NCBI RefSeq assembly: GCF_016920785.2 | Contig: NW_024609857.1 | Location: forward strand, 192,523,027 to 192,587,026 | DNA: 64,000 nt | Reading direction: 5' to 3' | Origin: Ixodes scapularis | Lineage: Eukaryota > Arthropoda > Arachnida > Ixodida > Ixodidae | Shown here: positions 8,758-19,765 of the stretch, in pieces | Layout of the letters: each line of letters begins with the position of its first letter | How positions within the stretch are numbered: the stretch's first letter is position 1 | Notes under the pieces: model-generated | Told to the model about the DNA's origin: nothing | The model's input: the letters and a program-made list of their open reading frames with translations, nothing else | The model's database searches: none | Position numbers and translations under genes: made by a program

Positions 8758-10018
8758 TCACGCCTTTCAGCGTACCTAGTCCGTCGGAAAAAACTTCTTT
8801 GTGATTTTTCAGAATTGCTTCCATGCTGGATGCAGCGGTAACTTCTTTCACATCAGCCAAACTTATTCCAAGGGCGTTGATACAATCTTTTCCAAGGAGT
8901 GTAGGAGTCTGGTCACGTGCGACATACAAAGGAAGCGTTGCTTCCTTGTTTAGAAATCGAACAGGTACGACAACCTTTCCCTGAGCCTTAGAAAGGTCAC
9001 TGCGGTAGCTTCTTAGGATGACATCCGAAGGTTCACATTGAAGCTCTGGAAATTCTTCTACGAAAGTTCTTTGTCCGATGATGGAGACGCTGGCTCCGGT
9101 GTCCACTTCTAGCCGAAGTGGTTTCCCCGCCACTTCCAAAGTAGTAACATATGGAGGTGATGATATGGAAGATTTCAGTGACCACATGTTGTACGTCACG
9201 GGTGGCTGACTCGTGGACGACTGTTCGGGATTGTCAACAGCATAGACAGGACGCTTGTGAGCGTTTTTCTTCTGTCCGGAATTGTTGGATTGGCCTTGCT
9301 GCTTCTTTGATTTGCACACACTGGCAAGGTGTCCCGTCTTGTGGCATGCGTTGCACTTTGTTTTCGAGTGCTTGCACACAGACGCATAATGAGGCCCTCC
9401 ACAACGATAGCAAGTTATGCTCTTCGATGAAGTTTCTTTGGCCACGTTGATACCTTCGGACGCCACTTGACATTTTCCTTGTTTCATTAGCAAGTTCGAA
9501 TCGTTCTTCGCAGTTTCCATCGCTAGTAGAAGCTGTATCGCAGACTCGAACGTGAGATTGGGCTCTTCAAGCAACCGTGTCTGCATTGTGGAGTCATTGA
9601 TGCCGCAGACAAGTCTGTCGCGAAGCATGTCATTCAGGAATGTTCCGTACTCGCAGTGCTCGGTTAGTTTTTTGAGTGCGGCAACATAGTCGCTCACCGA
9701 TTCTCCCGTGTGTCGAAATCGGCTGTTGAACTTGCAACGGGTGACTACCACAGAGGGTTTTGGGGTGAAGTGGTTGCTGAGAGCGCCAAAAATCTCCTCT
9801 ATGCTCACTTCGTTAGGAGCCTTGGGGGTCAGAATGCTCCGCAGAATGGAGTACGTTTTAGCACCACAGGACGTCAGAAAAACTGACCTTCTTTTTGCAG
9901 TAGGAATGCTGTTGGCCTCGAAGAACAGCGCGGTGCGTTCCATGTACTCTAACCAGTCCGCTGGTTCCCCGTCAAAGACTTCCAGGGTCCCGTACTTCGG
10001 CATGGTGGAGCTGAACAC
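8672..10018 (-). CDS. Gypsy A gag-protease
   Basis: The 448-residue product contains the capsid-type gag domain (residues about 1-180, including LRDRLVCGI at 132-140), two zinc knuckles and an aspartic protease. The knuckles are CYRC..H..C at 203-215 (with one residue fewer than the usual spacing) and CNACHKTGHLASVC at 222-235. The protease has LEVDTGAS, with its catalytic Asp-Thr-Gly at 306-308. It packages the element RNA and processes the polyprotein. The frame ends shortly after the protease, while the RT continues in another frame. The ATG at 10018 lies about 50 bases after the 5' LTR. Confidence 0.9.
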   Translation of the reverse strand: MFSSTMPKYGTLEVFDGEPADWLEYMERTALFFEANSIPTAKRRSVFLTSCGAKTYSILRSILTPKAPNEVSIEEIFGALSNHFTPKPSVVVTRCKFNSRFRHTGESVSDYVAALKKLTEHCEYGTFLNDMLRDRLVCGINDSTMQTRLLEEPNLTFESAIQLLLAMETAKNDSNLLMKQGKCQVASEGINVAKETSSKSITCYRCGGPHYASVCKHSKTKCNACHKTGHLASVCKSKKQQGQSNNSGQKKNAHKRPVYAVDNPEQSSTSQPPVTYNMWSLKSSISSPPYVTTLEVAGKPLRLEVDTGASVSIIGQRTFVEEFPELQCEPSDVILRSYRSDLSKAQGKVVVPVRFLNKEATLPLYVARDQTPTLLGKDCINALGISLADVKEVTAASSMEAILKNHKEVFSDGLGTLKGVKAKIHPRGSAAQVLQAPHDSVCVTGQGC

Positions 10019-10052
10019 GGCTAATGCTTGCCGTAAGGAGATAATACAGGTT

Positions 10053-10068
10053 TTACCCTCGTCGCCAA
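10053..10068 (-). promoter_or_regulatory. Primer binding site candidate of gypsy A
   Basis: The sequence two to three bases after the 5' LTR on the minus strand begins TTGGCGACGAGGG, with the TGG expected of a primer binding site. I do not assign the primer tRNA. Confidence 0.5.
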
Positions 10069-10070
10069 TT

Positions 10071-10219
10071 TGTTATAAGCTTTCCCGAGTAATCGGGGGA
10101 CAGGAAGGAATGAACACCATCGTTCTCAGCGTGCGTGTGCAGGCAGCTCGAGATGCCAGACACTTCTTGTCTTTATTCTCGCGCCACGGATGCATGGCGC
10201 CGCTAGCATCATCATCACA
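10071..10219 (-). repeat. 5' LTR of gypsy A
   Basis: 149 bp, identical by eye to 5826-5974. In element sense it starts TGTGATGATG and ends AAGCTTATAACA, and it contains an AATAAA signal. Confidence 0.95.
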
Positions 10220-10224
10220 GTATA

Positions 10225-12445
10225 TTTTTATGTGATCGAACTATGTAAATGAATACCCATAGATGTGAAACAAGAGCTATGCTGTGTTCACAAATCAGCT
10301 GAAAGGGCGCTGGAAGCTATGTGCTCACAGGACCAGTCAACCGCTTGCACACCTTTCATCAGCTGAACCCGTTTGCTGCACGCGAGTGTGAGGGGAGAGT
10401 GTAACTACATGGGCTCAAGGCTGGCGGTTCACAGTTGAAAAGATAGCGCAAAGCTCCCACCTCCCAGTCATCTTTTGTTCATAGAAGATCTAGGCCATAA
10501 GCTTTTCCTCAATTTTGAATTCCCTTTCAGTATAAAAATACGCACTCATACGTGGTTTGTGTGCATGCGTTCATGTACGGCTGTGTCAATGTCTTTGTGG
10601 GCGCGCGCGTGCGCGTATGTGTGCGTTCGCGAGTGAAGTTTTCTCCTCATTCCCTACGAGTTGGTACCAACCAATTCCTAATGTTACTTTAATTGTAGAC
10701 ATTCACGCGCAATGGCTCAAAAAACCAAGACATGTCTAGAGTTCAATCTGCTGCAGTTTCGCGCTCACGTTTGAGCTTCGTTTTTATTTAAATTTTTTTT
10801 AAAGTAATTATTCTCCTTCTTCGTGCGGGCTGGAACGCCGCATACCTCGAGCAAAGATCGATTTCGTATTGAAAATAAACGTCGATCTATATGCCCAGGA
10901 AGGACAGATATAAACACTTAAAATTCTAAAACCGCCAGAAAAACCACAGCTCCAACGATGCAAAAGTATAGCCAGCCTTTGACATCTGTCTTCTTACATG
11001 AAAGAAGTTTTGACCAGGTTCAATATAAATATATATTTCAAAATAACTTGTATCATTGTAAATCATATGTTAGGTATTTGGTTAAAAAAAAATCGTTAAT
11101 CCCGGCTGCAGGGAAGGCCTTGGCAACTGCAATACCGCTGTATCGATCGCTCAAAAACTCCCCCTCGGCCGAATCCCAAGGCTTCTTTAGAACCGATCGA
11201 CACTGCCGGGCATGTTTATTCTCACGTCCCAAAAAAAGAAAAAAAAACAAAAAAAAAACAGCGCTTCTTCGCTCCCTAAAGAAATGTTTGCCTATTCAGT
11301 TGTCAAACTATAACGAAGGATTAATAGTGGCAGTCCTTTTCAAGTTCACGAAGCCGACAATACTCCCACCGTTTGATCCGCGCTGTCACCAGTGCTTGGG
11401 GACAACCTGTGTCGCCCTCTATCGTACGCATGTCGTACTAAGTCCGGTCTAGGTCGCGCCACTTGGCTTCTCTTCGGCGCTGTCGTGGAGTGCTCTTTTA
11501 GCCGAAGGTTGCTGCTCGCAGACTTTCCGAGAGTAGCAGAGGGGTGTGCCTCGACCTTCAGCATTCCTGCGCAAACATCGCCGTAAGTCTACTTTCCTTC
11601 GTTGGCGCATTTAGTCGTCCAGTTTTGATTCCATGGACACAATTGGGCTCTCGGAAGGTTCTTATCGATTCGAATTTTCTGTGCCTTTCCGAGTTCCAGT
11701 TCTGCGTGTTTTGTCTGAATATATGGGGACGTAGAAACGCCGCCGCTTCGCTGATTGGCCCCGTTCCAAAGATATCGTTCTTTCTGTGATCTTGACCGTC
11801 GCTGTTTGAGGCGGCCAATTTAGCCTTTATAATTTTTTTTTCTTCACATTGGTATGAAGGTATGTCTCAACAAAAGAAAATAATTAGGGTTCTATGTGTT
11901 CGGGTTTATTGCTCTTCATATTCGAGGCTGTTTTTTCGTGGTTTACGATCTGTTTTGGAGTTCGGTGTTTATTTTGAGGTCCAGCAAGGAATCAGGGTCG
12001 ATCGGGACTTATGTTATTAATCAACAGCATATTGTACATTTATGATACCACCCCCCCCCCCCCCTTACCACCTTTCCTCGCGGGGTCTCCTCTTTTCTTC
12101 AGGTCTATTAAACTTATGCCAGTCATTGCAAGAAATGCCAATGCCCTGACCAGAAAACTTATGGAGGCAGAGTCGATAGCGCGCTTGGCTTAAGAGTGTG
12201 TTAGCGCCCCGTCGGTTCGCTTATCGGCTAAAGAATAAGATTTCCTTTCACGGCGACAGAATTCGCGATGATATTGCGGGGTTTTAGTGGGAGTCATAGG
12301 TTGTGGGTGCCTCCTTTTGTTTGTTCGTGTATATAGGCTGCGCCTTAACGATTAATACTTCAGTTGTAAGTTCAGCGATTGTTTGTCTCTTTTCTTCTGC
12401 CCCGTCTGTTTCGCTGCATGTTTTAAATAGCAATATTGCAATTAA
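10225..12445. other. No recognisable gene; microsatellite and homopolymer tracts
   Basis: Contains a GT/GC-rich stretch (about 10556-10625), an A-rich block (11228-11260) and a poly(C) run (12051-12064). Open stretches such as plus 10958-11452 have no recognisable motif or coding composition. Confidence 0.5.
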
Positions 12446-12600
12446 TGCAAAGGTGCAAGCGAGATGGGATTAGTGATGGAAGTGTTCAACATAAGTAGAT
12501 AAAAGAGCGCACAAAGGTACAAAAAGAAGCGACAAACCAGACAAGACAGAGCGCTTAGTCCTGTGAGGTTTGTTGCTTCCCTTTGCACATGTTTGCGCTG
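12446..12600. repeat. SINE-end-like fragment with hairpin
   Basis: It opens with ATGCAAAGGTGCAAGCGAG, nearly the same as the end of the SINE at 4885-4915. It then contains an imperfect inverted pair (about 12513-12540 and 12566-12590, AAGCGACAAACC against GGTTTGTTGCTT). Probably the remnant of a short nonautonomous element. Confidence 0.4.
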
Positions 12601-12869
12601 TTTTGAATCAATATGTTTAACAACTACTAAATAGTACAGCTCTCAACCTTATGACTGAAGTGTCACTGAAGTGCCAAAAGACGATGAAACCGACGATTTT
12701 ACGTTTGCGCTGTAAAACATCCATAGAACAATAAGAAAGTGGATTAGAATGTAACGAAAGTCACTTCAAGTACCACTTAGGACCTTGCTCAGAAATAACC
12801 AAAATCGCCTTCCGAGGGGAAGAAACCTGGATTTGAAAAAAACTATGGAAGTCTAAACATATAAGGGGG

Positions 12870-13635
12870 CAAGATTAAGAAGTCCGAGCACACATGAAGA
12901 CGGACAGCGCAGTGACGAAAAGCTGGTCGAGCAACAACAGCTGACCCAGATATTGAGTACGTTTAGCGTGCTCACACCACTCAAACAGCAAGTCGATGAG
13001 CTAGTCAAAATGAAACAAACTGTCAGGTGCATAAATAAGTCTTTGTAATCAATGTCGGACAGCTATGAGGAGCTGCTTAAGAAAGTAAAAGACCATGGCA
13101 GCGAGATAAGAGATCCAAAATAGAGGGTTAGTACTCTTGAAAACGAGAGGACTGACGAAACGAATCAACTGAGGAAAGAGACAAACAATATTTAGCAATC
13201 CGGACGTAGAAACAACCTCGAAGTACACGGACTTGTTAATTGCCTGAACGAAAACCTACTAGAAAAGCTGAACAAAATCACCGACCAGATTAAAGTGCCC
13301 AGACAAATAACAGATAACGCAGAAGCAGTTCACCGAATCCCCACTAAAACAAAGGAAAGACCCATCGTGATTGTACGATTAATCAAGCGAAACGAACGAG
13401 ATGCGTGGCTTAAAAATAAGCAGAAACTGAGGACTTGCGCAGAAGGAGATAACGCCTCTCAACCAGGGTACATGACCGGTCAAAACCGAAATCTGTTCTT
13501 TGATGTTAAAACAAAAGCAAAACACCTCGGTTACTAGTTTTTCTGGAATAAAGAAGGATACTCGTATGTGCGAAACCGAGAAGGCGACCAGACTATTAGA
13601 ATTGAGCACGAAAGTAACCTTACAAAAAATGAATA
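12870..13635 (+). pseudogene. Decayed LINE ORF1 (coiled coil and RNA-binding domain)
   Basis: Fragmented reading in one general direction shows a Lys/Glu/Leu-rich coiled coil followed by SGRRNNLEVHGL, EAVHRIPTKTKERPIVIVRL and KNRNLFFDVKTKAKHLGY-like pieces, as in L1-type ORF1 proteins. Several stops interrupt it (for example in the segments at 13050 and 13193). Only 13295-13537 remains open for 80 codons. Confidence 0.65.
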
Positions 13636-13744
13636 GGTAGTATATTCACCGAATTAAACATGGAAAGCTATAGTATAAACGCTACTGTTAACGTGTTTTG
13701 TTTTGTTCTTTAGCACAATAATGTGTGCAGTCTTAAAAACGTTT

Positions 13745-14250
13745 TAATGAAATAAACAGTGCGATAACCCCTTATTCGGGCATTGCAGACGTAATTGTAT
13801 TCTCGGAAACAAACGTCACATCTTATGAAGCGACCAATTGTTTTCTATTGACAATTTCGAGATGCTTTGCACGAGAGAGCCGAGAAGAGGGGAGGAGGTA
13901 TCTTGATCGTGATAAATCAAAAGTGGAAATAACCAAACACACTCACAAAAAAAAAGATTACTTCTGCCCAATGGAGGCGCTTCATATTGAAATATAATTC
14001 CACGGAAAGAAACTCTCTATGCTATGATTATGTCGAGCACCACAGGGAAATGTAAATACATTTTAAAATTATATCAAATGGCTAAACGATAACAAAGGTT
14101 GAGATTTAATAGCTGTTGGGGATATTAATCTAGACATCACAAACCCTAGTTTAATCATAAATAATTGCCTAGACAATATAGCACAAGCGGAACTGGAGTC
14201 AATGATACATGAATTTACAACAAAAAGAAATAGTCGGCGATAAACTATCT
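13745..14250 (+). pseudogene. Decayed LINE ORF2 endonuclease fragment
   Basis: Broken translation includes GIADVIVFSETNVTS and AVGDINLDITN, corresponding to the endonuclease ETW-like and GDFN-like motifs. It lies just behind the ORF1 relic in the same orientation, so both belong to one old LINE, truncated before the RT. Confidence 0.6.
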
Positions 14251-14259
14251 AGGGCCAGG

Positions 14260-14740
14260 CGTCAATTAAAAATTTTAACCCGATTAATCGCCACCCTTTA
14301 CTTTATTAATTAGTCGATTATTTGGTCTAGTTTCTTTCCAGCCATAATATTTCAAAACATATATATATATATATATTTTTTTTTTGCGAATTTGTGACAA
14401 ATGGCAGAATATACGATTTGGATTTCGAATCAGCCTCTACGTGTAGTTCCGCACAGTTCGAAAACACTCGCACTCTAAGGTTATTACTTCAGTTGCATAA
14501 GGCAAAGAGGTTCGTTGATATTTTTCAGCAAGAGTGGCTCCCCTTGTAGGGAACTGATGCATGAAATCAATTCAAGGGAGTCGGAAACACCGAATGGCTG
14601 CTCAAGGCAAACACTAGAAAGGTGTGTGTGCAAAAAGAGGCCAAGTGTTTTGTGCTAGCAGAACCTTTCGAAGATGATACTTCTGAACGTAATTCCCATT
14701 GTGTAAGATTTTGCAAAAAAAGGAAAACTGATAAATAATG
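14260..14740. other. No recognisable gene
   Basis: AT-rich, with an (AT)n run near 14360-14385. No motif recognised. Confidence 0.4.
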
Positions 14741-14754
14741 AATTTATCGGGAGG

Positions 14755-15500
14755 TTTTCGAACGCAAGTATGGAGAAAGGACAAACAAAGAGAAACGCAA
14801 CAGACGTGGGCGGCATTTGACTCACAACAACTTTACTTCCACCACTTCGGTGAGGTCTTCGTAACTCGTCTTCTCCGGGGGCTAGACCGCTTCACTCTTT
14901 CCGACATATTTCTTCAGTTCCGCATCCAGGAATTTTTCTTCTTCGGCTGTGAAGTGCAGCGACATTTGCATTGTCGTCGTCACTTCTCTGAATGTTCAGC
15001 CTTTCACTGTGCCCTCTGACTGCTACCGTGCCCTCAAAGATTGTTTGACACCCCCGCAGTAATTGACGTAAACTTTTAAGGGACGCTCCCCGGTGATCGT
15101 AAGTATGCATTTATGTTCGTTTAGACGTTCATTTAAAACTCTACGTACAGTTCGCGCTTTCCACTTTTCCCCGCCTTCTTGTTTTCTATATTCACTCTAC
15201 TTTTTATCTTGCCCCAACTTGGCTCCCCTTGCAGCTTAGGAGAGGGGAGCGCTAATCCATCTTAGGATTTACAAGTATATAGGTTCTACGTCAGCTTTTA
15301 AGTAGCGTCCGGTTTGTCCTACATACATTTTTTCGCAAGAAAGTGAGATGGAATACACTGCATTATTCTCGCATTTTACAAATTTCACCTTGTGGTTTCT
15401 CTGACATTGTTTATCTAGGCTTGGTTTTCCGTTCACCTTTAGACCTATTCTTGCTAGCTCAAACTTCCATGTGCATAGAGTGCTACAGTGCTCTGCCAAG
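14755..15500 (-). pseudogene. Penelope-like element, 3' coding relic with GIY-YIG motif
   Basis: Minus-strand reading gives a conserved linker and then VYSISLSCEKMYVGQTGR, the GIY-YIG endonuclease core of Penelope-like retroelements. Further down comes RGHSERLN, part of the C-terminal tail. A segment of about 180 bp (roughly 15120-15300) separates the core from the tail and looks like an insertion, because the related copy at 16440-16960 lacks it. Frames are broken. It matches that copy in inverted orientation. Confidence 0.65.
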
Positions 15501-15539
15501 ACCTTATGTGATGGGAATATTTGAGTGTAGGAGATTGTG

Positions 15540-16320
15540 ATTGACGTTCTGAGTCTGTCGTTGCTTTTTTTCCTCTTGTTTTCATCTAATTAGCCACGAT
15601 GCCATTATTTTCAATTTGTTCCTGGGGTACCCTGCCCAGATAAGGAGTTGAACTTGATTTCTTAGGCACTATGTTGCTGTGTGGATACGTGACATTTTTA
15701 ATAATGATTATAGGACCGAATTTATGATGCCATGTTTGACTGTTTTCCGCTGCGAACGTTCAAAATGAAGTAGCGGCTTGTTTGTTCTCTGTTCAAAACC
15801 CCAACACGTTTCCTTGTTTTAAATTATAATTTAAAAACAAAATGTAAGAACTGCAGTCATATTTTATCTCCTGCGTCTTCCATGAAGTTCAGGCCGAGCC
15901 AGAGCTTTTGAAAACATGCTTATATGGCTTGCCTTTTAATTTCCTGAGCACGCATGACCATATACTTGTTCCACAAGCGAATTATGTACAGGTTTCCGCA
16001 GTTAATCCAGCGAACAAACATAATCTCTACCACACGTCCGCCGCACTCAGATATATTTTACTTGGCGCCGGGGCAACTGAGGAACCAGTGCAAACTTCTG
16101 TTTTTTATTGTAGATGCTGTTCTCAAACTCAACAAGTAGCGAGGACAAGTGCAGTCTTAAAAGCTGAATAAAAACTTTCAGGCTTATCCCCGCTTCATTA
16201 TGAAAGTTTATAATGATTTGTTTTATTACTGCTGATTCTACTTTTTCAATCATGATTTTTGTGTCCAAGGAGAAGCAGAGGCTTCCGATATCTAGAAAAA
16301 GCAGTGGCATCTGCCTTCAT
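15540..16320. other. Spacer between two inverted Penelope relics
   Basis: No clear gene. A minus-strand fragment at 16047-16310 contains FLDIGSL, reminiscent of Penelope RT, but it is too short to assign. Confidence 0.35.
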
Positions 16321-16329
16321 ATAAAAAAG

Positions 16330-16960
16330 CTTCCCGGAGGGCACTGTAACACTGTGTTCACATGCAGAAATAAGCTAAAAAAATAGTTCCCAAGGTGAAG
16401 GGAAAACCAAGCCTATAAAAACAATATCAGCGAAACCACAGTATAAAGTTTGTGAATTTTGAGGGTAACGAAATATATTCCATCCCACTTCCATGTGAAA
16501 AACGTATATGAGACAAACAGGACGCTGCTTAAAGGAACGCCTAAAAGAACTTAACGTCAAACTAACAATCACTGGGGAGCCACCCTTAAAAGCGCAGGTC
16601 ACTAACCACGGAGAGTGTCAGAAAAACTTTTAAAGCACTCTAGCAGTCAAAAGGCACAGTGAAAGGCTGAACCGAGAGGTAATTGAACTTATAATGCAGA
16701 GAAGTGGCGACGGCAACGTTAGCCAAAAATTGCTGCACTTGACAGACGAATACGAGAGATTTCTGGAGCCGGAACTGGTGAAATATTTCGGAGAGAGGAA
16801 GCAGTCTAGCCCTCGGGGAAAACTAGTTGGGAAGACCTCGCCGAAGTGGTAGAAGTCAAGTTGTGAGTCGAACGCCATTCGTGTCTCTCGTGTTTTGTCC
16901 TTGCTTGTTCTTTGTCCCTACGTGCGTTCAGAAGTTTTTCAGTAAATTCAACCAACACGC
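16330..16960 (+). pseudogene. Penelope-like element, second 3' relic in opposite orientation
   Basis: Plus-strand reading gives EIYSIPLPCEKR at about 16465-16505, followed by a frame break within the GIY-YIG region. The C-terminal tail then follows (RHSERLNREVIELIM and LTDEYERFLEP-like, about 16650-16770). The 3' flank CCGAAGTGGTAGAAGT resembles that of the minus-strand copy at 14755. Old and inactive. Confidence 0.6.
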
Positions 16961-17181
16961 TCTCCTATTATTTTCGATGATAAATACTGATGAGCAGCAA
17001 ACCGACGGCTCTCTTCGACTTTTGGAAGTATAGCCTGGAACGCAGATCTTTGGCCGTTGCACAAAACGAAGGAGAAACCTGCGTTTTCAGAGAATTGAAA
17101 TTCCTCGCGAGGGCTCGTTCCACCTTACTTCCAAATTTAACCTCAGCCAAAAGAGCAACAAGAAAAAACGTATTTTCTGCT

Positions 17182-18868
17182 TCAAATACTCCGAGTGTTT
17201 CTGACTAAGTTCTTCAACATCAGCATGGATGGGAAGCTTACCCAGTCAAGGAGGCGGTGGAAACATACAGCTCGAATGGCTGAACAGAGAAAGTCTTGTC
17301 GCTGGGTGTATGAAATTGAGAAAGCCCCTTCATTCACAGAAGCTAATTGGTCCACCTTTGTGGTCAAAATGTCCGGAGCGAACTGGGGGACCTTCGAGAT
17401 TAGTTCCGCAGAATCCTGCGGAAGGCGCTCTTCGCACAGTAAAACTGGAGGGTCAAACGTTGTTGCCTTGGTGCTGCGATTGGAAACGTTCACACCTGCA
17501 ACGACAATATTCCGCGCTAATTCCAGCGTTTCGGAAGCAGCTTGCTGGATAAACCGGAACGATGGGTGTGAACCAAAGGCTGGTACCAGGGATCGGCAGT
17601 ATTTCAAATTCAAGTATTTGAAATACGTATTTAAAATACTTTGTGTATTTTGCATTTGTATTTAATTAGAAATTGGGTGATGTATTTGACGTGTGTATTT
17701 AAATACTAAAACGTGGGTATTTCAAATACAATTGTAATTAAATACAATTTTGTGGGTGAAAATACATTCTCAAATTTATTGTCACTGTCCAGAGCAGGAA
17801 GGAAACTACGTTCTGCACTGAATGTAGTGTCTCTCAATCAAGCACAAGCGTTTAGTGACTTTGTGATTACGGTGCTAGTTTAGGGCAAGAATAATGACGA
17901 AATCGACGTTCACAGGCAGACTGGCTAAATAAGTGCCTGTGACAACTTGTGATGCTTTCCAGCCTGATTTCCATCCATATTTTTGCCTGGAACATTCTAA
18001 GTGCGCGGGTCGTCCAGATTTTTGTAACTGGTGCGAGTTGCAACAATAAAAAAAGTCTCTAGCTAGTGCTGCGCGTCTTGGTAGTCTCGGTTCTTTGTTG
18101 GTCTATACCAAAATGTAATCTACAAAAAAAGCTGCTTGAAGCTCCGTACTTTTTTTTCACCTATTACGTCCAAGCTGATTACATTTTTTTTTTTTTTGTG
18201 ATTATATTTCTATTACGGTACTAGAGCCTCGCACACTAACTCCCGAGTGTGCGATGCAAAAGTAAAATGAGATACCCAGAAATCCGTTGCAGGTGCCCTG
18301 AAGTCGCTGACGCAAATTTTGAGGAATGTATTTGGAAAAGTATTTGGAGGAGACCAAATACATTTGGTTGTATTTGTATCTTGTATTTAAATGCTTTTTT
18401 GGAAATGTAATTAGATTTGTAATTAAATATTTCTTGACGAAGTATTTTGTATTTGTATTTCGATAGATATTGGCATGTATTTTGCCCATCCCTGGCTGGT
18501 ACAAATATCTTCCCCATGGGGCTAACAAGCACAGCATCGGAAATCCTTAGCTCAATTGAGACGTCTTTTCTTGATATTTGCGTTATGCGGTAGCAGGACG
18601 CCCAGTTAGAGAACTGAACTCCAAGCGCTACTTCGGCCCCGGAATGGGAAATATTCTTTTGGAGGCAAATGCAAAGGGAACTTAGTCTGAGGCGACGTAG
18701 AAACATTCTTGATATGAAGCCGGAAGCTTCGAACAACACAATGGGGTCGAATGTCAGAGACTCACTCGTGAGACTCTGACATAACTTGAGGCCCCGAAAC
18801 AAATTGACAATGTACGCTGGGCGCGTGTTGGCTTTTGGACAAAGACGACAGAAAGAATAGCATGTTTA
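17182..18868 (-). other. Unidentified open region split by a hAT MITE
   Basis: On the minus strand an open frame begins after a stop near 18868, with no ATG. It continues to the MITE (18494) and resumes after it (17586) in the same frame, down to 17182. The two halves share only the 8-bp target duplication. The plus strand is also open through 17195-17590 and past the MITE to a TAG at about 18589. I cannot tell which strand was coding. I do not recognise either product, and there is no clear zinc finger, membrane or enzyme motif. It could be a decayed exon, a transposon gene or an endogenous viral remnant. Confidence 0.4.
17587..18494. mobile_element. hAT-type nonautonomous element (MITE), 908 bp
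   Basis: Terminal inverted repeats CAGGGATCGGCA (left) and CAGGGATGGGCA (right, reverse complement) are flanked by exact 8-bp duplications GCTGGTAC at 17579-17586 and 18495-18502. Both subterminal regions are full of TATTTGAAATAC-like repeats, typical of hAT transposase binding regions. There is no transposase. Confidence 0.92.
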
Positions 18869-18869
18869 G

Positions 18870-19375
18870 AACATATGGACGACGAATACATTTTCTATGA
18901 TTTCGGCAAACATGAATACAGTGAATCTCCTAGCGGAGTATTTGTGAACCCACACCTGCACAGAATCATTGATTTTCTTCTTTCTTTTCTATGATTCTAA
19001 GCAGGGGTGGGTTGAAAAATACTCCTCTGGGAGATTCACGGTATTTGTGTTGCTGCGAATTGAAAGAAGAAGTGTCCGTCGTCCTTTTGTCCTAAGTGTG
19101 TTATTCTTTTCTCTCGTCTTTCTAAGAAGTACAAGTCTCACGAAACAAGAAGCCTGACCATATTACCCCAAGTACTGTGTTTCTTAAGCTGACAGTAATT
19201 ATAGCGTAATGTAATGTACAATATTTACATCTGACAGGCGTGATAGCCTACTTTAATTGTTTACAGTTTAGACGAGTCCAACATTCATTCCAGGCTAGTT
19301 TTATCCTGTTAAATATTATTAAAGCACGAAGTGCTTTTTAACAGTACTCCTCAATCCCAAAATATCTCCTTCCGT
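18870..19375. other. No recognisable gene
   Basis: Short open stretches only. Nothing recognised. Confidence 0.4.
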
Positions 19376-19765
19376 CGATTCATTTACCGCTAAATTTAGC
19401 GGGAAAGGGGCATCACCTGACATAACGTTACCTATATACCTTGGGGAAATTAACGGCACGTGAAGTTTATGTGAACTCCTTCTTTCCGGTAAATTAAGGA
19501 GGCAAAATCACATATCGTGGCCTAAACATCAATTAAGCTTCCCTGTTAAATTTAACGGGAAATCTACGTCACGAGACCTATAAATCCTTTCAGTTACCCG
19601 AAAAATTTAGCGGGAAAATTCACATCATGTGACATTGACACCAATCCCGTTTCCCCGCTAATTCTAGCGGGAGATATCGACGTCACGTGACTTGACGTCA
19701 CTTAACCTCTACAACCATTCAGTTTCCCTGCTAAATTTAACGGGGAAATATATATCGCATGACAC
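19376..19765. repeat. Palindromic minisatellite (TTTAGCGGG family), copy 1
   Basis: About six degenerate units of roughly 60-70 bp. Each centres on the palindrome CCCGCTAAATTTAGCGGG, followed by TGACGTCACGTGAC-like sequence. The same family is at 44036-44395. Confidence 0.75.

Larger units (their letters stand above)
5826..10219 (-). mobile_element. Ty3/gypsy LTR retrotransposon A, complete and recent
   Basis: The 4394-bp element is bounded by identical 149-bp LTRs, with TG..CA ends and 5-bp duplications GTATA at 5821-5825 and 10220-10224. On the minus strand the order is 5' LTR, PBS region, gag-protease, RT-RNase H-integrase, polypurine tract, 3' LTR. Identical LTRs imply a very recent insertion. 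One frame change separates protease from RT (see the pol entry). Confidence 0.95.

Noticed and set aside
10958..11452. 164-codon plus-strand frame as a gene
   Set aside because: Low-complexity Lys runs, no domain or splice context, and AT-rich composition. Most likely chance.
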